Shown here piece after piece: positions 1-10,928 of a stretch of DNA of 64,000 bases (the first letter of the stretch is position 1; each line of letters starts with the position of its first letter). Below the pieces are notes generated by a model. That model did no database searches and had not been told where the DNA came from. It worked only from the letters and a program-made list of their open reading frames with translations. Source of the DNA: Piper betle (lineage: Eukaryota > Streptophyta > Magnoliopsida > Piperales > Piperaceae). The stretch is from assembly GCA_033002965.1 (NCBI GenBank), contig JAURVB010008563.1, positions 1 through 64,000 on the forward strand. Direction: 5' to 3'. Both the position numbers and the translations under genes were made by a program.

Positions 1-171
1 TCATTCATATACTGGTTGCGCACTTGCGGCATATTCCATCTTGAGACGTCGAGAGGGGTATGTTGTAGCCGATTAGGTCTTAGGTCAGCCAACTTAATCG
101 GTTTACGAGTAGTTCGATCCGTTGTAACAATTCTGGTCCGGGTTGAGAGTAAACCGGATTGGGGTGTTACA
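1..171 (+). mobile_element. 3' end of a large LTR, truncated by the window edge
   Basis: The segment ends in GGGGTGTTACA at 171 and closely matches the last ~190 bases of the LTR ending at 62899. Shared pieces include the text around TTGAGACRTCRAGAGGG, TAGGTCAGCCAACTTAATC and TTTACGAGTAGTTCGATCC. The rest of this copy lies upstream of the window. No tRNA primer-binding site follows directly after 171, so this is a solo LTR or the 3' LTR of an element. Confidence 0.8.
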
Positions 172-2202
172 CTGGTAGTCCGAAATCCTTATAATATATA
201 CAAAAGAGGTACCTTGAAAATGCCCAAATGAATACTACATACAAAAACAACCTAGATTTAGCCAAAAAATCCTAGGCTAACACAAGCAAAAACTTGTATA
301 CATCATATACACGCGTAACATATATTCTGCTATAACATAACTAAAGTTATCATTTGTATATCAGGTATAATCAACCTTTATAATATGCTTATATAACCAT
401 CTAAGCCCCATACTTTAAAAACTAATCTACCTCAAACCGACTGAGACTGGCCCGAACAAGACAAAATAATACGTGGATAAAATCCTAACCCGAAACTGGT
501 ATCAGAAAACCAGGCACTTAGGTGTTCGGGTTTTTGTTCATTTGGACATTGCCACTTCTTCCTTCCTTTGTCGTTCACCATCATCAATAGGAGGAAAACT
601 CCAATTTATAGATCTTCCAACTTGAGTTTGCCATTTTCTTGATGTTCAATTAATTAGACAACAAAAAAACAGGTTGTAGATCCTGACAAAACCGTACATA
701 CATACATAATTTTTGAACGTATACACATAATTGTGAAAGTATATATGGTGAATGCAACCAAACATGTATTCCAAGGTATGAGTTGAGAGAACGTGAAGAC
801 AACCCGGAAAAAGGCCCCCAACAGTTCAATCTATTGCATGCACATGAATAGGTTCCTTGTAAGTTATTGCGGCTCCAGCATTCCTCCTATATTCTAAGGT
901 TTCTAAACACTTTGTTAATGGCTCATAGCGAGATCATTTCCAATCAAACATTGAGTGGAAGAGGAAGAAAGGAAAAATTTGCACATGAAAATCACATGGG
1001 AGGGAGCTCAATCATGCATATTATATACTTTGACAATCAGATCAACACTGAGAAAGATATGGTTTAATATTGCAGCACAAAGAAGAAAGCTTTCACATAT
1101 ATATATGCTATGGAAAAGGAGGACAGTCTGGATGTGGAAAAGGATGTCTCTTGCACTCTTGCTACCAAATTCAATGGCCACAGTATTGTGGACCAAACTT
1201 CCAGCCAATACAAGCATTCCCATTCCCATGCATTATTGGGTGCTTGCCTTTTCTTCTATCTTAGACAAGAAATCACTAGACATTACTCAACCAGCAAGAT
1301 GCACCAGCGAAGAATGACAAAGTTTGACGTTCGAAGCAATAACGTGAATGAAATTTTCTTTTGGGAACTCATATTTCTGACCACAGACGATAAAAGAGAC
1401 GTGGAATATGTGAATGCCCAGTATTGAGCCAATAAAAAAAAGAGGATGGCAAAGCCAGTTCGGAGAAAGATGGCAGCTTATAAAGAAGGGCACCCAATTG
1501 TGACTGTAGGCAATTTATAGGTCATTGTCTTTTTTTTGGCCAAAGTCATGTAAGGTCATTGTTATGAGCGAGATTAAATAATTGAACTTTGGATTCTATC
1601 AAAATAAGAAGAATATGAGGCACATGAATTAATCAAAGGGCTAAGAAGTCAGTACAAGCCAAAATCTGCATCTGGCCTCATTTGTTTCAGTTAGGCATAT
1701 GAAAAAAACGAATGATTAAATAATGGACTCCTTGGAGAATGTTCAAGGCGGCTGACTCCCACTTGGAATTCATCAATAGAGGACCTGGCTAATCCAATAA
1801 ATTCTTTTTTCTTATGTTTTAACTTTTTCACTAGATTAATATTTATAATAGCAATATTATTGTATATGCAACATTAAGCGAAGTTGTTTTTAATAATTGC
1901 AGCCCTTGTACACCCCTCAAGTTATTTTTTTACTTTATAACAATTATGATGGCGATTAATGAATGATTAAAACGTATAATATATATAATTACTTTGGACA
2001 AAAATATCAATTAATTACTCCTTCCAAAACAATTCCTTTACTAATAATATTCATAATGTAATCATATGACTTTTTCCTAATCACTTTTTTACATGGAAAT
2101 CAAGGATTTTAACATCAAATGAGAACCAAAACCTTGTCTATGGTATGTGTGAATACATAGATATTGGGGACAGAATAATTCTCTCTTAGAAACATGCAAA
2201 CA
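172..2202. other. Intergenic stretch, no gene recognised
   Basis: AT-rich, with only short overlapping reading frames in several phases around 870-1490; none resembles a known protein or has a convincing intron structure. At 498-507 there is TGGTATCAGA, which matches the first ten bases of the usual plant LTR primer-binding site for initiator tRNA-Met, but it is 327 bp from the LTR end at 171. It may be chance or a relic. Nothing else stands out. Confidence 0.5.
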
Positions 2203-3302
2203 TCAACTTTTCTCCCAATCTTTCTCCAAACAATGAGATGAAACCTTTTGCTCCATAATCTTCAACACTTCGGCCATGGTCGGCCTCAAGCTCGGTTGCA
2301 GGTCCAAGCAAGCTGCCGACAGAGCAGCCATGGCCACTGCTTCCTCCCTATCAAACCCGCCCCCAACCTCCCATCCACCACCTCAACAGCCCTTGTCGGT
2401 TCTCCAAGAATCTCGGCCATGGCGGTCGTCAAGAGCTGCTGCCTCTCCTCACAGAAAGACTTCAACCCCGTGATGAGCTCCATGACCAGCACCCCAAAGC
2501 TGTACACATCGTTCTTCTTGGAGATGATCCCAGTTCTGAGGTAGTAGGGGTCTAGGTAGCCGGGGAGCCCATGACAGGGTTGGCCGAGGAGGGGAGAATG
2601 GTGGAGGAGAAGCCCATCTTGGCGAAACCGAAGTCACAGAGTTTGGAGGTGAGGTTGGAGTCGAGAAGGACGTTCAAGGAGGTGACGTCACAATGCACAA
2701 TTTGGAGCTCGCAGCTTTCATGGAGATGGTGGACTGCTCTGGCTACCTCATAGGCAATAGACATTCTCTTGGGCCATGACAAGCTGCCATTGCTACGAAG
2801 ATTGTCATGTAGAGTTCCGTTGCTGAGAAGCTCAAACACGAGAACTCCTTCCTCTGATCAAAGCAGGGTTGTTCACAGATCAGAAAACAAATAAAGAACA
2901 GAGTAAAAGCATGATGGTTGAGAAGCTGATTCATTTACCCCTATCATCGCAATACCCAAGAAGTTTGACGATGTTTTCATGGCGGACATGCATGAGAACA
3001 TCGAGCTCTTGCTTGAACGCGCGGTGGAGCCGCTCGCTGCTTCTGTGAACCTTCACTGCGACCTGGCCGACACATGAGCCATGAAGGACGAAGCCCAGGT
3101 AGACTGTGCTAAACCCACCTTCCCCAATGATTCTGGAGAAGTTCCCGGTCATCCTCACAACCTCCTCCCATTGGAACCTTCTCACGCAGCTCTTCCCACC
3201 ATTGTTGGATTCATTGGGAAGGTTTTGAACGTGGTGATCTTGTACATCTGGAGCTGTCCAGGATCTGCTTCTTTTGAATGCAAAGCAGGAGCAGCAGGCC
3301 AT
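2203..3302 (-). CDS. Receptor-like cytoplasmic kinase, broken by two 1-bp frameshifts
   Basis: Serine/threonine kinase of the plant RLK/Pelle family without signal peptide or membrane segment, hence a cytoplasmic (RLCK-type) kinase. Exon 1 is 3302-2939, intron 2938-2854 (GT-AG, 85 bp), exon 2 2853-2203 ending in TGA. Visible motifs: glycine loop GEGGFSTV (about residues 60-67), AVK lysine (84), C-helix region KQELDVLMHVRHENIVKLLG, catalytic loop HCDVTSLN (175-182; non-RD, with Thr where Lys is usual) and DFG (195-197). The expected activation-segment text GSPGYLDPYYLRTG is reached only after a 1-base shift at about 2560-2562, and the C-terminal helices only after a second shift at about 2360-2365. 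Both sites lie in G/C runs. If both bases were present the protein would be about 338 aa, a normal length. A TATA-like box lies upstream. It is either a recent pseudogene or carries homopolymer sequencing errors. Confidence 0.8.
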
Positions 3303-3460
3303 GGCAGGCCGGGGAGGAGGAGGAAGCAGGGAATTGAGGATTGGTGTTGGTTAATGGAGAATAGCTTTGATGGAGGACAGGGTGGGAGATCTGAAAGAGA
3401 TGAACTTTGAAGGGAGAGGGTATAATGATTTATGAACGAGCATGAGGGAGGGATGACGAA

Positions 3461-3473
3461 GATATATATAAGG
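3461..3473 (-). promoter_or_regulatory. Candidate TATA box of the kinase gene
   Basis: Read on the minus strand, CCTTATATATATC lies about 160 bp upstream of the kinase ATG at 3302, a reasonable place for a TATA box with a ~130-base leader. No transcript evidence is available. Confidence 0.4.
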
Positions 3474-3489
3474 ACAATAATATAATTCA

Positions 3490-4618
3490 TATATACGTAA
3501 GGATAAGAATTTAATGCTTGGGATGAAGGTTGACTTGGTAGTTTTCACCCAACATGGAAGGTATAATTTATGTGCTAAATTATTGGTATTATTTATTATT
3601 ACTTCCTACTTAACAACATTTACAAAATATATAAAAATATATACCAATTTCTGTAGTTTTTTCATATTGTTGTTATTGTGCATATTGTTTTTTTCATAAT
3701 ATAAAAAGTACTTGGCAATTGGCATTTTCAAGTTTGATTCTTTTGCCTTATATACAAGGTGTCTTCAATCCTCATCTCCGTTGGTTCACCAGATCCTAAA
3801 AAATAATTTAAAGATGCCCCATAGTTTAGATACGACTTAGGAAACGCCACCAAAAAAAAAGCATAGTAACCACGAAAACATGACTCTCCATTTCTAAAAA
3901 AATCGAAAATGTGAACAATGCCCAACAAATTAAATGCAATTATGTTGTATTATTTGTAATTTCTCATGATTGATTGATATTATTTGATAGCAGCTTAAAT
4001 TAAGGTGATTTTTAAGTATGCATCTCTAAAAAATTTCCCCATCATCTCTTATAAAGAGAAGCTTTATTTGGTTATGGACTCATGATCACACCCAACAAGG
4101 AGCTTAAATGTTCGCAATATTGTTGTATTTCGATTGACAATCAATATTCAAGCTTAACTAAATCAGTATTTCACGAGAATATGGAATATGGAAGGAGTCA
4201 CTTTGATCTTGATCAAGCTTATAGTTACCTTGCAATACATTGCTTTATATGTCAAAAATATTTGAGTAATTACTAATTAATATTGGTGGGAGTTTGGCAT
4301 TAGAGATCTTCACGCATTAACATAATCGGTTACAACTTGTATATGACACCCTACCCTCATTTGTCTTCCTAATCCATTTTTTATTTGTTGTCTTGATCAT
4401 TGCTACATTGTACATAGCATGAACAATTATTTACATTTTTGTCGCCGGTCAATGTGGTTGTGATTGTTTGTTGAGGTCAATTTTCATCCTTGTATTACAT
4501 ATGTACGCACAATGCAAGTCTTTCATTGAATAGTTCATAATATATTCAATTTATTGTTTTTTTATCCCACGGGTAAAAGTGACAACCGGCAAACATTTGA
4601 TAGGAACCACATCATATG
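3490..4618. other. Intergenic AT-rich stretch
   Basis: No coding region, RNA gene or clear repeat recognised. The last eight bases (4611-4618, ATCATATG) are the left target-site copy of the adjacent hAT-type element. Confidence 0.5.
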
Positions 4619-4942
4619 TAGGGATGTTAATCGAGCAAGCCGAGCTCAATTTGTGTTCTAACTCGATTCTAACTCGTTCGAATTCGATTCGAGATCAAAC
4701 GAGTTTTGAGCATACATGCTCGAGTTTGACTCGATTATTTTTTATGTGTTCGAACTCGACTTGTGCTCGAATACACTTAAACTGTTTAATTTTTCGATCT
4801 CGAAACCGGCTCGATTAAAAGTCAAAAGTCCCTCACTTAAAAAAAAATCAATGTGGATTGAACTCATAACCTTGAGGTCAACAATTTGAATACTTACCCT
4901 CTCAACTATCTCATTTTTTTGTTATTATATTGTGTGTGTGTG

Positions 4943-4992
<50 letters not shown>

Positions 4993-5239
4993 TAAAAACT
5001 ATATTATTATATTATTTTATCGAGTCGAGTTCGAGTGAAGCCATGAGTTGAGTTCGAGTTGAGCCACGAGTCGAGTTCGAGTTATAACCGAGTCAAGTCG
5101 AGTCGAATACGACATTGCTTAAGCTCGGCTTGTAAGATTCGAGTTTGAGTTCAAATATTTAAATGTCGAGTTTTAAGTTGAATCAAGCCGAGCTGAACAC
5201 TAAATATTCAAGAGCTGACTCGCTCAATTAGCAACCCTA
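4619..5239 (+). mobile_element. Non-autonomous hAT-type element with perfect 8-bp target duplication
   Basis: The ends are inverted: TAGGGATGTTAATCGAGC at 4619-4636 pairs with the reverse complement of 5222-5239 (TAGGGTTGCTAATTGAGC), 15 of 18 by hand. It is flanked by ATCATATG at 4611-4618 and again at 5240-5247, an exact 8-bp duplication as made by hAT transposases. The subterminal sequence is full of short CGAGTTCGAG/GAGCTCGA-type motifs. It has no coding capacity. Inside are a (TA)n tract (about 4949-4987) and a reverse-oriented tRNA-like stretch (about 4848-4916) with a B-box-like GGTTATGAGTTCAATCC. Confidence 0.85.
4848..4916 (-). repeat. tRNA-derived (SINE-like) segment inside the hAT element
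   Basis: Read on the minus strand it contains an A-box-like GATAGTTGAGAGGGTAAG followed about 20 bases later by TTGACCTCAAGGTTATGAG and TTCAATCC, the usual order of the pol III internal promoter boxes of tRNA-derived sequences. It does not fold as an intact tRNA gene as far as I can see. Confidence 0.45.
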
Positions 5240-5247
5240 ATCATATG

Positions 5248-7014
5248 CATGTCCACCCAAATTCCAAGATGACTAGGAATTTTTTTTTAAAAAGAAAACT
5301 CGAAATTTTTTTTCCCAACATGAGCTATGTACATAAAAATATATTTGAGAAAAACTTAAACATAGAGATAATAATCCATACAATTAAGTTAACAACTACA
5401 AAACCAAAATGGAATGAATATGAGGACACCGACCGAAAAAAAAATGCTACTAAATGTCGGTCATTGGCTTTAGTTGGTGAGAGACGGCAAGTGCACGCTG
5501 ATGGATGACTACTACCTACAACTTATGTTCTTAATTACCTATATCGGCTAAAGCGTGCAGAATTGATGCATATAAATTGTGGTCGAAAGGTAGAAGATCA
5601 TCAAGCAAATGAATCAACAAATTAGTCGTTCTTTCTTTCTTTCACATCAGATCATGGCCATGGATATTCACAGCACAATTTAGACTTTGTTCAGAAGTTG
5701 CCAACAACGTCTGGGTCATTGATAATTAATCAATGCAATTGCTATTATCAAAATTCATAATTAGGATTGGGATATTAATATTGTTGATGTGCCGGTGTGC
5801 TCTTGTCATATAAATCTAATTAGTAACACATTAGCTATGACAAGTGGGAGAAACAAAATTATAAGATTAAAATGATATCCCGACATATGGATCCAAACAA
5901 AGATCTGCCTGTCCAAAACAAATTACGAGGAACAAAATATGGACATGGGAACTCTAGTTTACTAGTAAGGCAATTTTCATACGACGTCATGAGAAAGTTT
6001 ACTACGTACATGTTTTTTAGCTAGTTTTTGGTAGATTGGTCATAAAATACTCCATTCGCTTCTGTGATTTTTATTATATAAAAATGATGATTTTCCAGGA
6101 AAAAAGATAATTAAAGGTGAAGCTGCTCCTCCAAAGGGTAGTACTTCAGGAAGAGATGAGATGACATCAAAATGGGAGTAGGGTTATCATGAGAATCATA
6201 TTATACTTACATTCTCCAACTATGTTCTTCACTCATGTCATGAAATAGGGGTTGGCTCCATCTAATCTTTTTTTAAACTATAATATATATATATATATAC
6301 ATTATTTTTACGTTCAATTTTTATTTATTTAGTCTTTTAGTCTATATTAAGGACTTCTTTGTAACAATACAAAAACCTACATCGCGTCTTTTCATATTTG
6401 TCTTATTGATGGTAAAAATTATTTTTCTATTATTTGTCTTGGCTTTCCTTACTCACCCTTAGGGAACTAATAATTCTAAATATATGACATAAATATTAAA
6501 TACGCATATAATGATGCGATATTAAGAGGTTTGAGAAAAAATAAAAGTATTGAAACGGAAATTAGTAGAGTGTGTACAGAAATTAAAATATAACAAAATA
6601 AATGTATCTAAAAAAGGATGAATGGGTCTAACATACTGCTTGGTTCCTCTTTTCTTTTGATAAATTGTTTGTTGTAAAGGTGGGGGTGTGACTCACCGAA
6701 CAAAAAAAGAAAGCTTAAAATTTATAAAAAAATTTATTCTTATAGAGAATTCAGTAGGCTTTTGATTAAAAGTAAGAGTTCTAACAAATCAAAATTTAAT
6801 AAAATAAAAATAAATTATTATAATTATATTCTCATTTAATTAAAATCCATCTTTAAAATTAAGTAGAGTGTATATCCAACAACGTAAATATAAATCATAC
6901 ATAGGGGTGACATTTATTAGAGTCTACAAAATTAAAATTTATCTATGGTATAAATTACGGGTACATCTTATCTAAGTTTTTATTAAACTGAGTAATATAT
7001 AATCGACACATTCT
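5248..7014. other. Intergenic AT-rich stretch
   Basis: No gene or RNA gene recognised. Reading frames are short and AT-driven. The stretch ends in the (TA)n tract that flanks the next element. Confidence 0.5.
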
Positions 7015-7025
7015 AATATATATAT

Positions 7026-9787
7026 GGAGAAAAGGTGGTTGTGCTGCAGCACAGCCACCTTGGCTATCCCTCAATTGTATCCCAGTCGTTGGATTGTCAT
7101 CCAACGGCTAGACATTAAAGCCACCCACACCTCCCCCTCTCCCCCACACCAAATCCCCCCCCCCCCCTCTGTTTAATCCGCGCCCACCTCGTCCCCCTCC
7201 CCGCCGCAAGCCACCTCTCCTCCCCCACCCCTGTGTCGCCCCCTTCGCCCACCCCCCTGCTCGGCCCCCCGCCACACCCCTCATTTCTGCCCTGCCGCCA
7301 CCCAACCCGGTTTGCTGCGCCAAATTGGTACCCCTCGTTTTGTGGTGGTGCCTTGGGTCACCCGGGGAAGAGGCTAGGGATTGTCGCCGAAGGGTTTTGC
7401 TGGGGTTGGTGGTCGGCAGCGACGTGTGCAAGGTGGGCGGCAATAGGTGGTCGAGAAGGAAAATAGTAGGGAGAGGGGGAAGAAAGGGAGGCAGCGGCGA
7501 GTCGGCGACGGACTGGACGGCGGAGTAGCTGGCTGGAAACGGGTAGCCAGTGGCGAGGTCGACAGTGGTGGGATGGTGCGGCAAAATAGGGGAGAACAGA
7601 GCAGTGGCGGGGAGAAGAAAACGGGCAGGGGTAGTTTGGTAATAAAAACTTGACTCGCTCCCAACTCAAGTCAATATTACGAACTAAATCCCAAAAAATA
7701 TTAAAAAATTAAAAATTAAAATAAAATAATCGAATTATAATGAATTATTTTATTTTATAGTATTTTACCCTATTTTTTCATATTTTTTGAGAGGGGTAGT
7801 TTTAAAATAAAAACTTGACTCGAGCCTGACTTGTGTCAATATTATGAAATAAATCTAAAAAAATGTGAAAAAATAGAGTAAAATACCATAGAATAAAATA
7901 ATCCATTAGAACTAGAATATTTTATTTTATGTTATTTTACTGTATTTTTTATATTTTTTGGGATTTATTTTGTAATATTGACTTGAATCAGGAGCGAGTG
8001 AAGTTTTTATTACAAAATTGCAATCGAGTCATTTTCCCCTGACTCACTCTCCACTTGAGTTAATATTACAAAATAAAATTTAAAAAATAAAATAAAATAA
8101 TTTCGTAATAAAAATTTAACTCGCTCTCGAATCGTGTCAATATTAAGAAATAAATTTTGAAAATAAAATAAAATAATTTCATAATAAAAACTTGACTCGA
8201 TCTCAACTCGTGTCAATATTATAAAATAAATTAAAAAATAAAGTAATTTTGTAATAAAAACTTGACTCGCTTCGACTCGAGTCAATATTATAAAATACAT
8301 ATTAAAAAATTTGACAAAAATAAAGTAAAATACTATAAAATAAAATAAACCATTAGAAATCGAATAATTTATTTTATGGCATTTTACTGTATTTTTTAGG
8401 ATGTATTTTATAATATTGATTCAAGTCAGGAGCGAGTCATGTTTTTATTACAAAATTGCCATTATTTCATTTTTCTTCACCAACCTTGTTTTCTCAAGTT
8501 AATAATATTAAGTAAATTTTCAAAAAATATATAAAATAATTTTTGTAATAAAAACTTGACTCACACCTTACTCAAATTTAAATATTTCAAGTCAAGATGG
8601 AAATAAAAACTTGACCGCCCCTGACTCGAGTCAATATTACGAAATATATCCCAAAAAATGTGAAACAGATATAGTAAAATACCATAAAATAAAATAATCA
8701 AGTTATAATGGATTACTTTATGTTATGGTATTTTTAATATATTTTTTTCATATTTTTCAAGATATATTTCAAAATATTGACTTGAGTCTAAAAGGAAATG
8801 GGCATGGGTAGTTTCGTAATAAAAACTTGACTCGATCAAAACTGTAATAAATATTATGAAATAAATTTTTAAAAATATATATATAATAATTTTATCATAA
8901 AAACTTAACTCGTTCCCTATTTGAATCAATATTAAGAAATAAAATTTAAAAAATATGTAACATAATTTCGTAATAAAAACTTGACTCGCTACCGACTCGA
9001 GTCAATATTACGAAATAAATTTATTTTTTTAAATTGACAGAATTAGTTTATTTTTTAAAATTTTATTTCATAATAAAAACTTGACTCATCCCGACTCGAG
9101 TCAATATTAAAAATAAAATTTAAAAAATATATAAAATAATTTCGTAATAAAAAATTAACTTACTTCCGACTAGAGTTAATATTACGAAATAAATTTTAAA
9201 AAATATAAAAATAATTTCTTAATAAAAACTTGACTCTTGTTAGGAGTGAGTTAACTTTTTATTATAAAATTATTATATTTATATATATATAATTTATTTT
9301 GTAATATTGACTCGAGTCGGGGATGAGTCAAGTTTTTATTACGAAATTGCCCCCCTTATTTTCACCCCCAAACGATCGCCCCTCTCCTCTGCTTTTTCCC
9401 TACCACCGCGACCGCCGGTGAGTTCACCGCCGCCGTCACCTACACCACCGCCGGCCGTGCTATAACTGCCTACTCACGTGACTCCCAAGCCGACGCCTTC
9501 CGCCGGCTATGCTGCGCCGCAGTGATGGAGAAACAGAGGAACCGAAAACAGAGGGGCAGGGGAGGGGGTGGGTGAAAGCAGGGAGGGGGGAAGGGTGGGG
9601 GCGGGGCGGGGGAGGGGTGCGGGGCAGACCAAGGGGAGTGGGGCGGAGCGAGGGGCACGGGGCGGGGCAAGGGGCACAGCGTGGGGGTGAAAGCAGGGGA
9701 GGGAGGGAGGGAGGGCCGGGGGGCAGGGAAGAATTCCAGCCGTTGGATAAAATCCAACGGCTGGAAAATGCAAGACAGCAAATCCCC
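7026..9787. mobile_element. (TA)n-flanked inverted-repeat element with GC-rich arms, 2.8 kb
   Basis: The element sits between (TA)n tracts at 7015-7025 and 9788-9813. Near each end is a ~30-bp palindrome of the form CGTTGGATnnnATCCAACGG (7085-7109 and about 9739-9766). Inside these come C-rich (left) and G-rich (right) blocks, so the arms are inverted relative to each other. The centre (7640-9350) is an AT-rich repeat array. Long GC-rich reading frames at 7108-7669 and 9470-9838 have repetitive Pro/Gly/Arg-rich translations in several phases and look non-coding. Ends and target choice match the elements at 30563-31358 and 37153-37709. It resembles in style the rice Micron elements, which insert in (TA)n, but I cannot show relationship. 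Confidence 0.65.
7640..9350. repeat. Array of about 17 units with a TGACTCGAGTCA-type core
   Basis: A unit of about 50 bp recurs every 70-160 bp: GTAATAAAAACTTGACTCG, a short spacer, then ACTCGAGTCAATATTACGAA and an A/T tail. I count about 17 recognisable units. Most run left to right; at least three (about 7965, 8400 and 9290) are inverted, including the last one, so the array has inverted ends. The same motif occurs once in each large LTR (about 35293-35340, 57215-57280, 58585-58632), and the flank GTCAAGTnTTATTACGAAATTGCC is shared with the LTR copy at 58610-58632. No coding potential. Confidence 0.7.
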
Positions 9788-9881
9788 TATATATATATAT
9801 ATATATATATATAATAAATGCAGGCATTCCACAACCAACTCTAATAATGATGATGATGATAATAATAATAATAATAATAAT
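9788..9881. repeat. (TA)n, (GAT)n and (AAT)n microsatellites
   Basis: A (TA)n run at 9788-9813 closes the preceding element. GAT then AAT triplets fill about 9847-9881 and abut the next hAT-like element. Confidence 0.8.
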
Positions 9882-10690
9882 TAGAGCTATTAATTGAGCG
9901 AGCCACCTCGTGAGTATTTAACGTTTGACTCAGTTCGACTCAACTCGAAACTCTATATTTAAATGCTCGAGCTTGAACTCGACTCAAACTCGAATCCTAC
10001 GAGTCGAGCTTAGGCAAGGTTGTGTTCGATTCCACTCAACTAGGTTATAACTCGAACTCTACTCGAAATTGACTTATAATTCGGCTCGAACTCGACTCAA
10101 TAATATAATATAATAATATACATAATATCATTTGTATATTTAAAATAAATTTAAAATCATAAATAAATAATATTATTGACTATAACTACGTATTAAAGAA
10201 TGGTGGTGAGGATGCTTTTTTATTATTAAATCTAGGTCGTCTTTGTAATCACACGATCTAAATTAAAATTCAAGATAAATATATATATATATATATATTA
10301 ATTAGTTTAATTGTAACTAGTTATATTTATTTATATATAATAAAATAACAAAATTATATCAACACAGCAATAGCTCAGTTGGGAAAATGTCATCCTGCAT
10401 TATTCTTTTTTTGTCAAATACATGCACAAATTGAGCATGGGCCTGGACCTAATTAAGTGTAGGCTTGGGTCTAATTTAGAGCCGGTTTTCGAGCTAGTTT
10501 TGAGCTCGTTAAAATTAAATAATTTAATGTATTTGAATACGAGTTGAACTCAAAGAACATAAAAAATGTTTAAGTTGATTTCGAGTATATATATTCAAAG
10601 TTTCTTCGATTTCAAGAAGAGATTGAACGAGCTTCGAGCTATTTGAGTCGAATTTGAATTCAAGCTGAACTCGGTTTGCTCGCTCGTTTA
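9882..10690. mobile_element. hAT-like non-autonomous element, degenerate
   Basis: The left end TAGAGCTATTAATTGAGC resembles the terminus of the element at 4619 (TAGGGTTGCTAATTGAGC). The right end reads, on the minus strand, TAAACGAGCGAGCAAACC. It has the same ACTCGA/CGAGCT subterminal motif clusters and an internal A-box-like AATAGCTCAGTTGGGA (10369-10384), so it belongs to the same family. It lies between AAT microsatellites; I find no clear 8-bp duplication. Confidence 0.6.
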
Positions 10691-10698
10691 GAAGCGGC

Positions 10699-10700
<2 letters not shown>

Positions 10701-10794
<94 letters not shown>
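10701..10794. repeat. (TAA)n microsatellite
   Basis: About 31 TAA triplets with one AAC interruption near 10747. It ends about 135 bp upstream of the ATG of the BORCS8-like gene, so it lies in its promoter or leader. Confidence 0.95.
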
Positions 10795-10928
10795 CAGACG
10801 CTAAGGCGAAGGTAATGTTGTCGGTCAATCGTGATTCCGTCCCAACCGCCGGTCTCGGCCGGCCACTCCGACCAGCGTCGATCGACCTCTCGAGGAAACA
10901 GTGATGAGCGACGGGCTGCGGGGGGAAG

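Noticed and set aside
498..507. Primer-binding-site-like TGGTATCAGA
   Set aside because: It is 327 bp from the LTR end at 171 and no LTR end abuts it, so I do not call an internal retroelement region here.
867..1493. Cluster of 60-120 codon frames on both strands
   Set aside because: Overlapping in several phases, no recognisable domains, no splice-supported structure.
10369..10384. Possible tRNA gene (A-box-like stretch)
   Set aside because: No matching B box at the right distance and no cloverleaf; treated as part of the hAT-like element.
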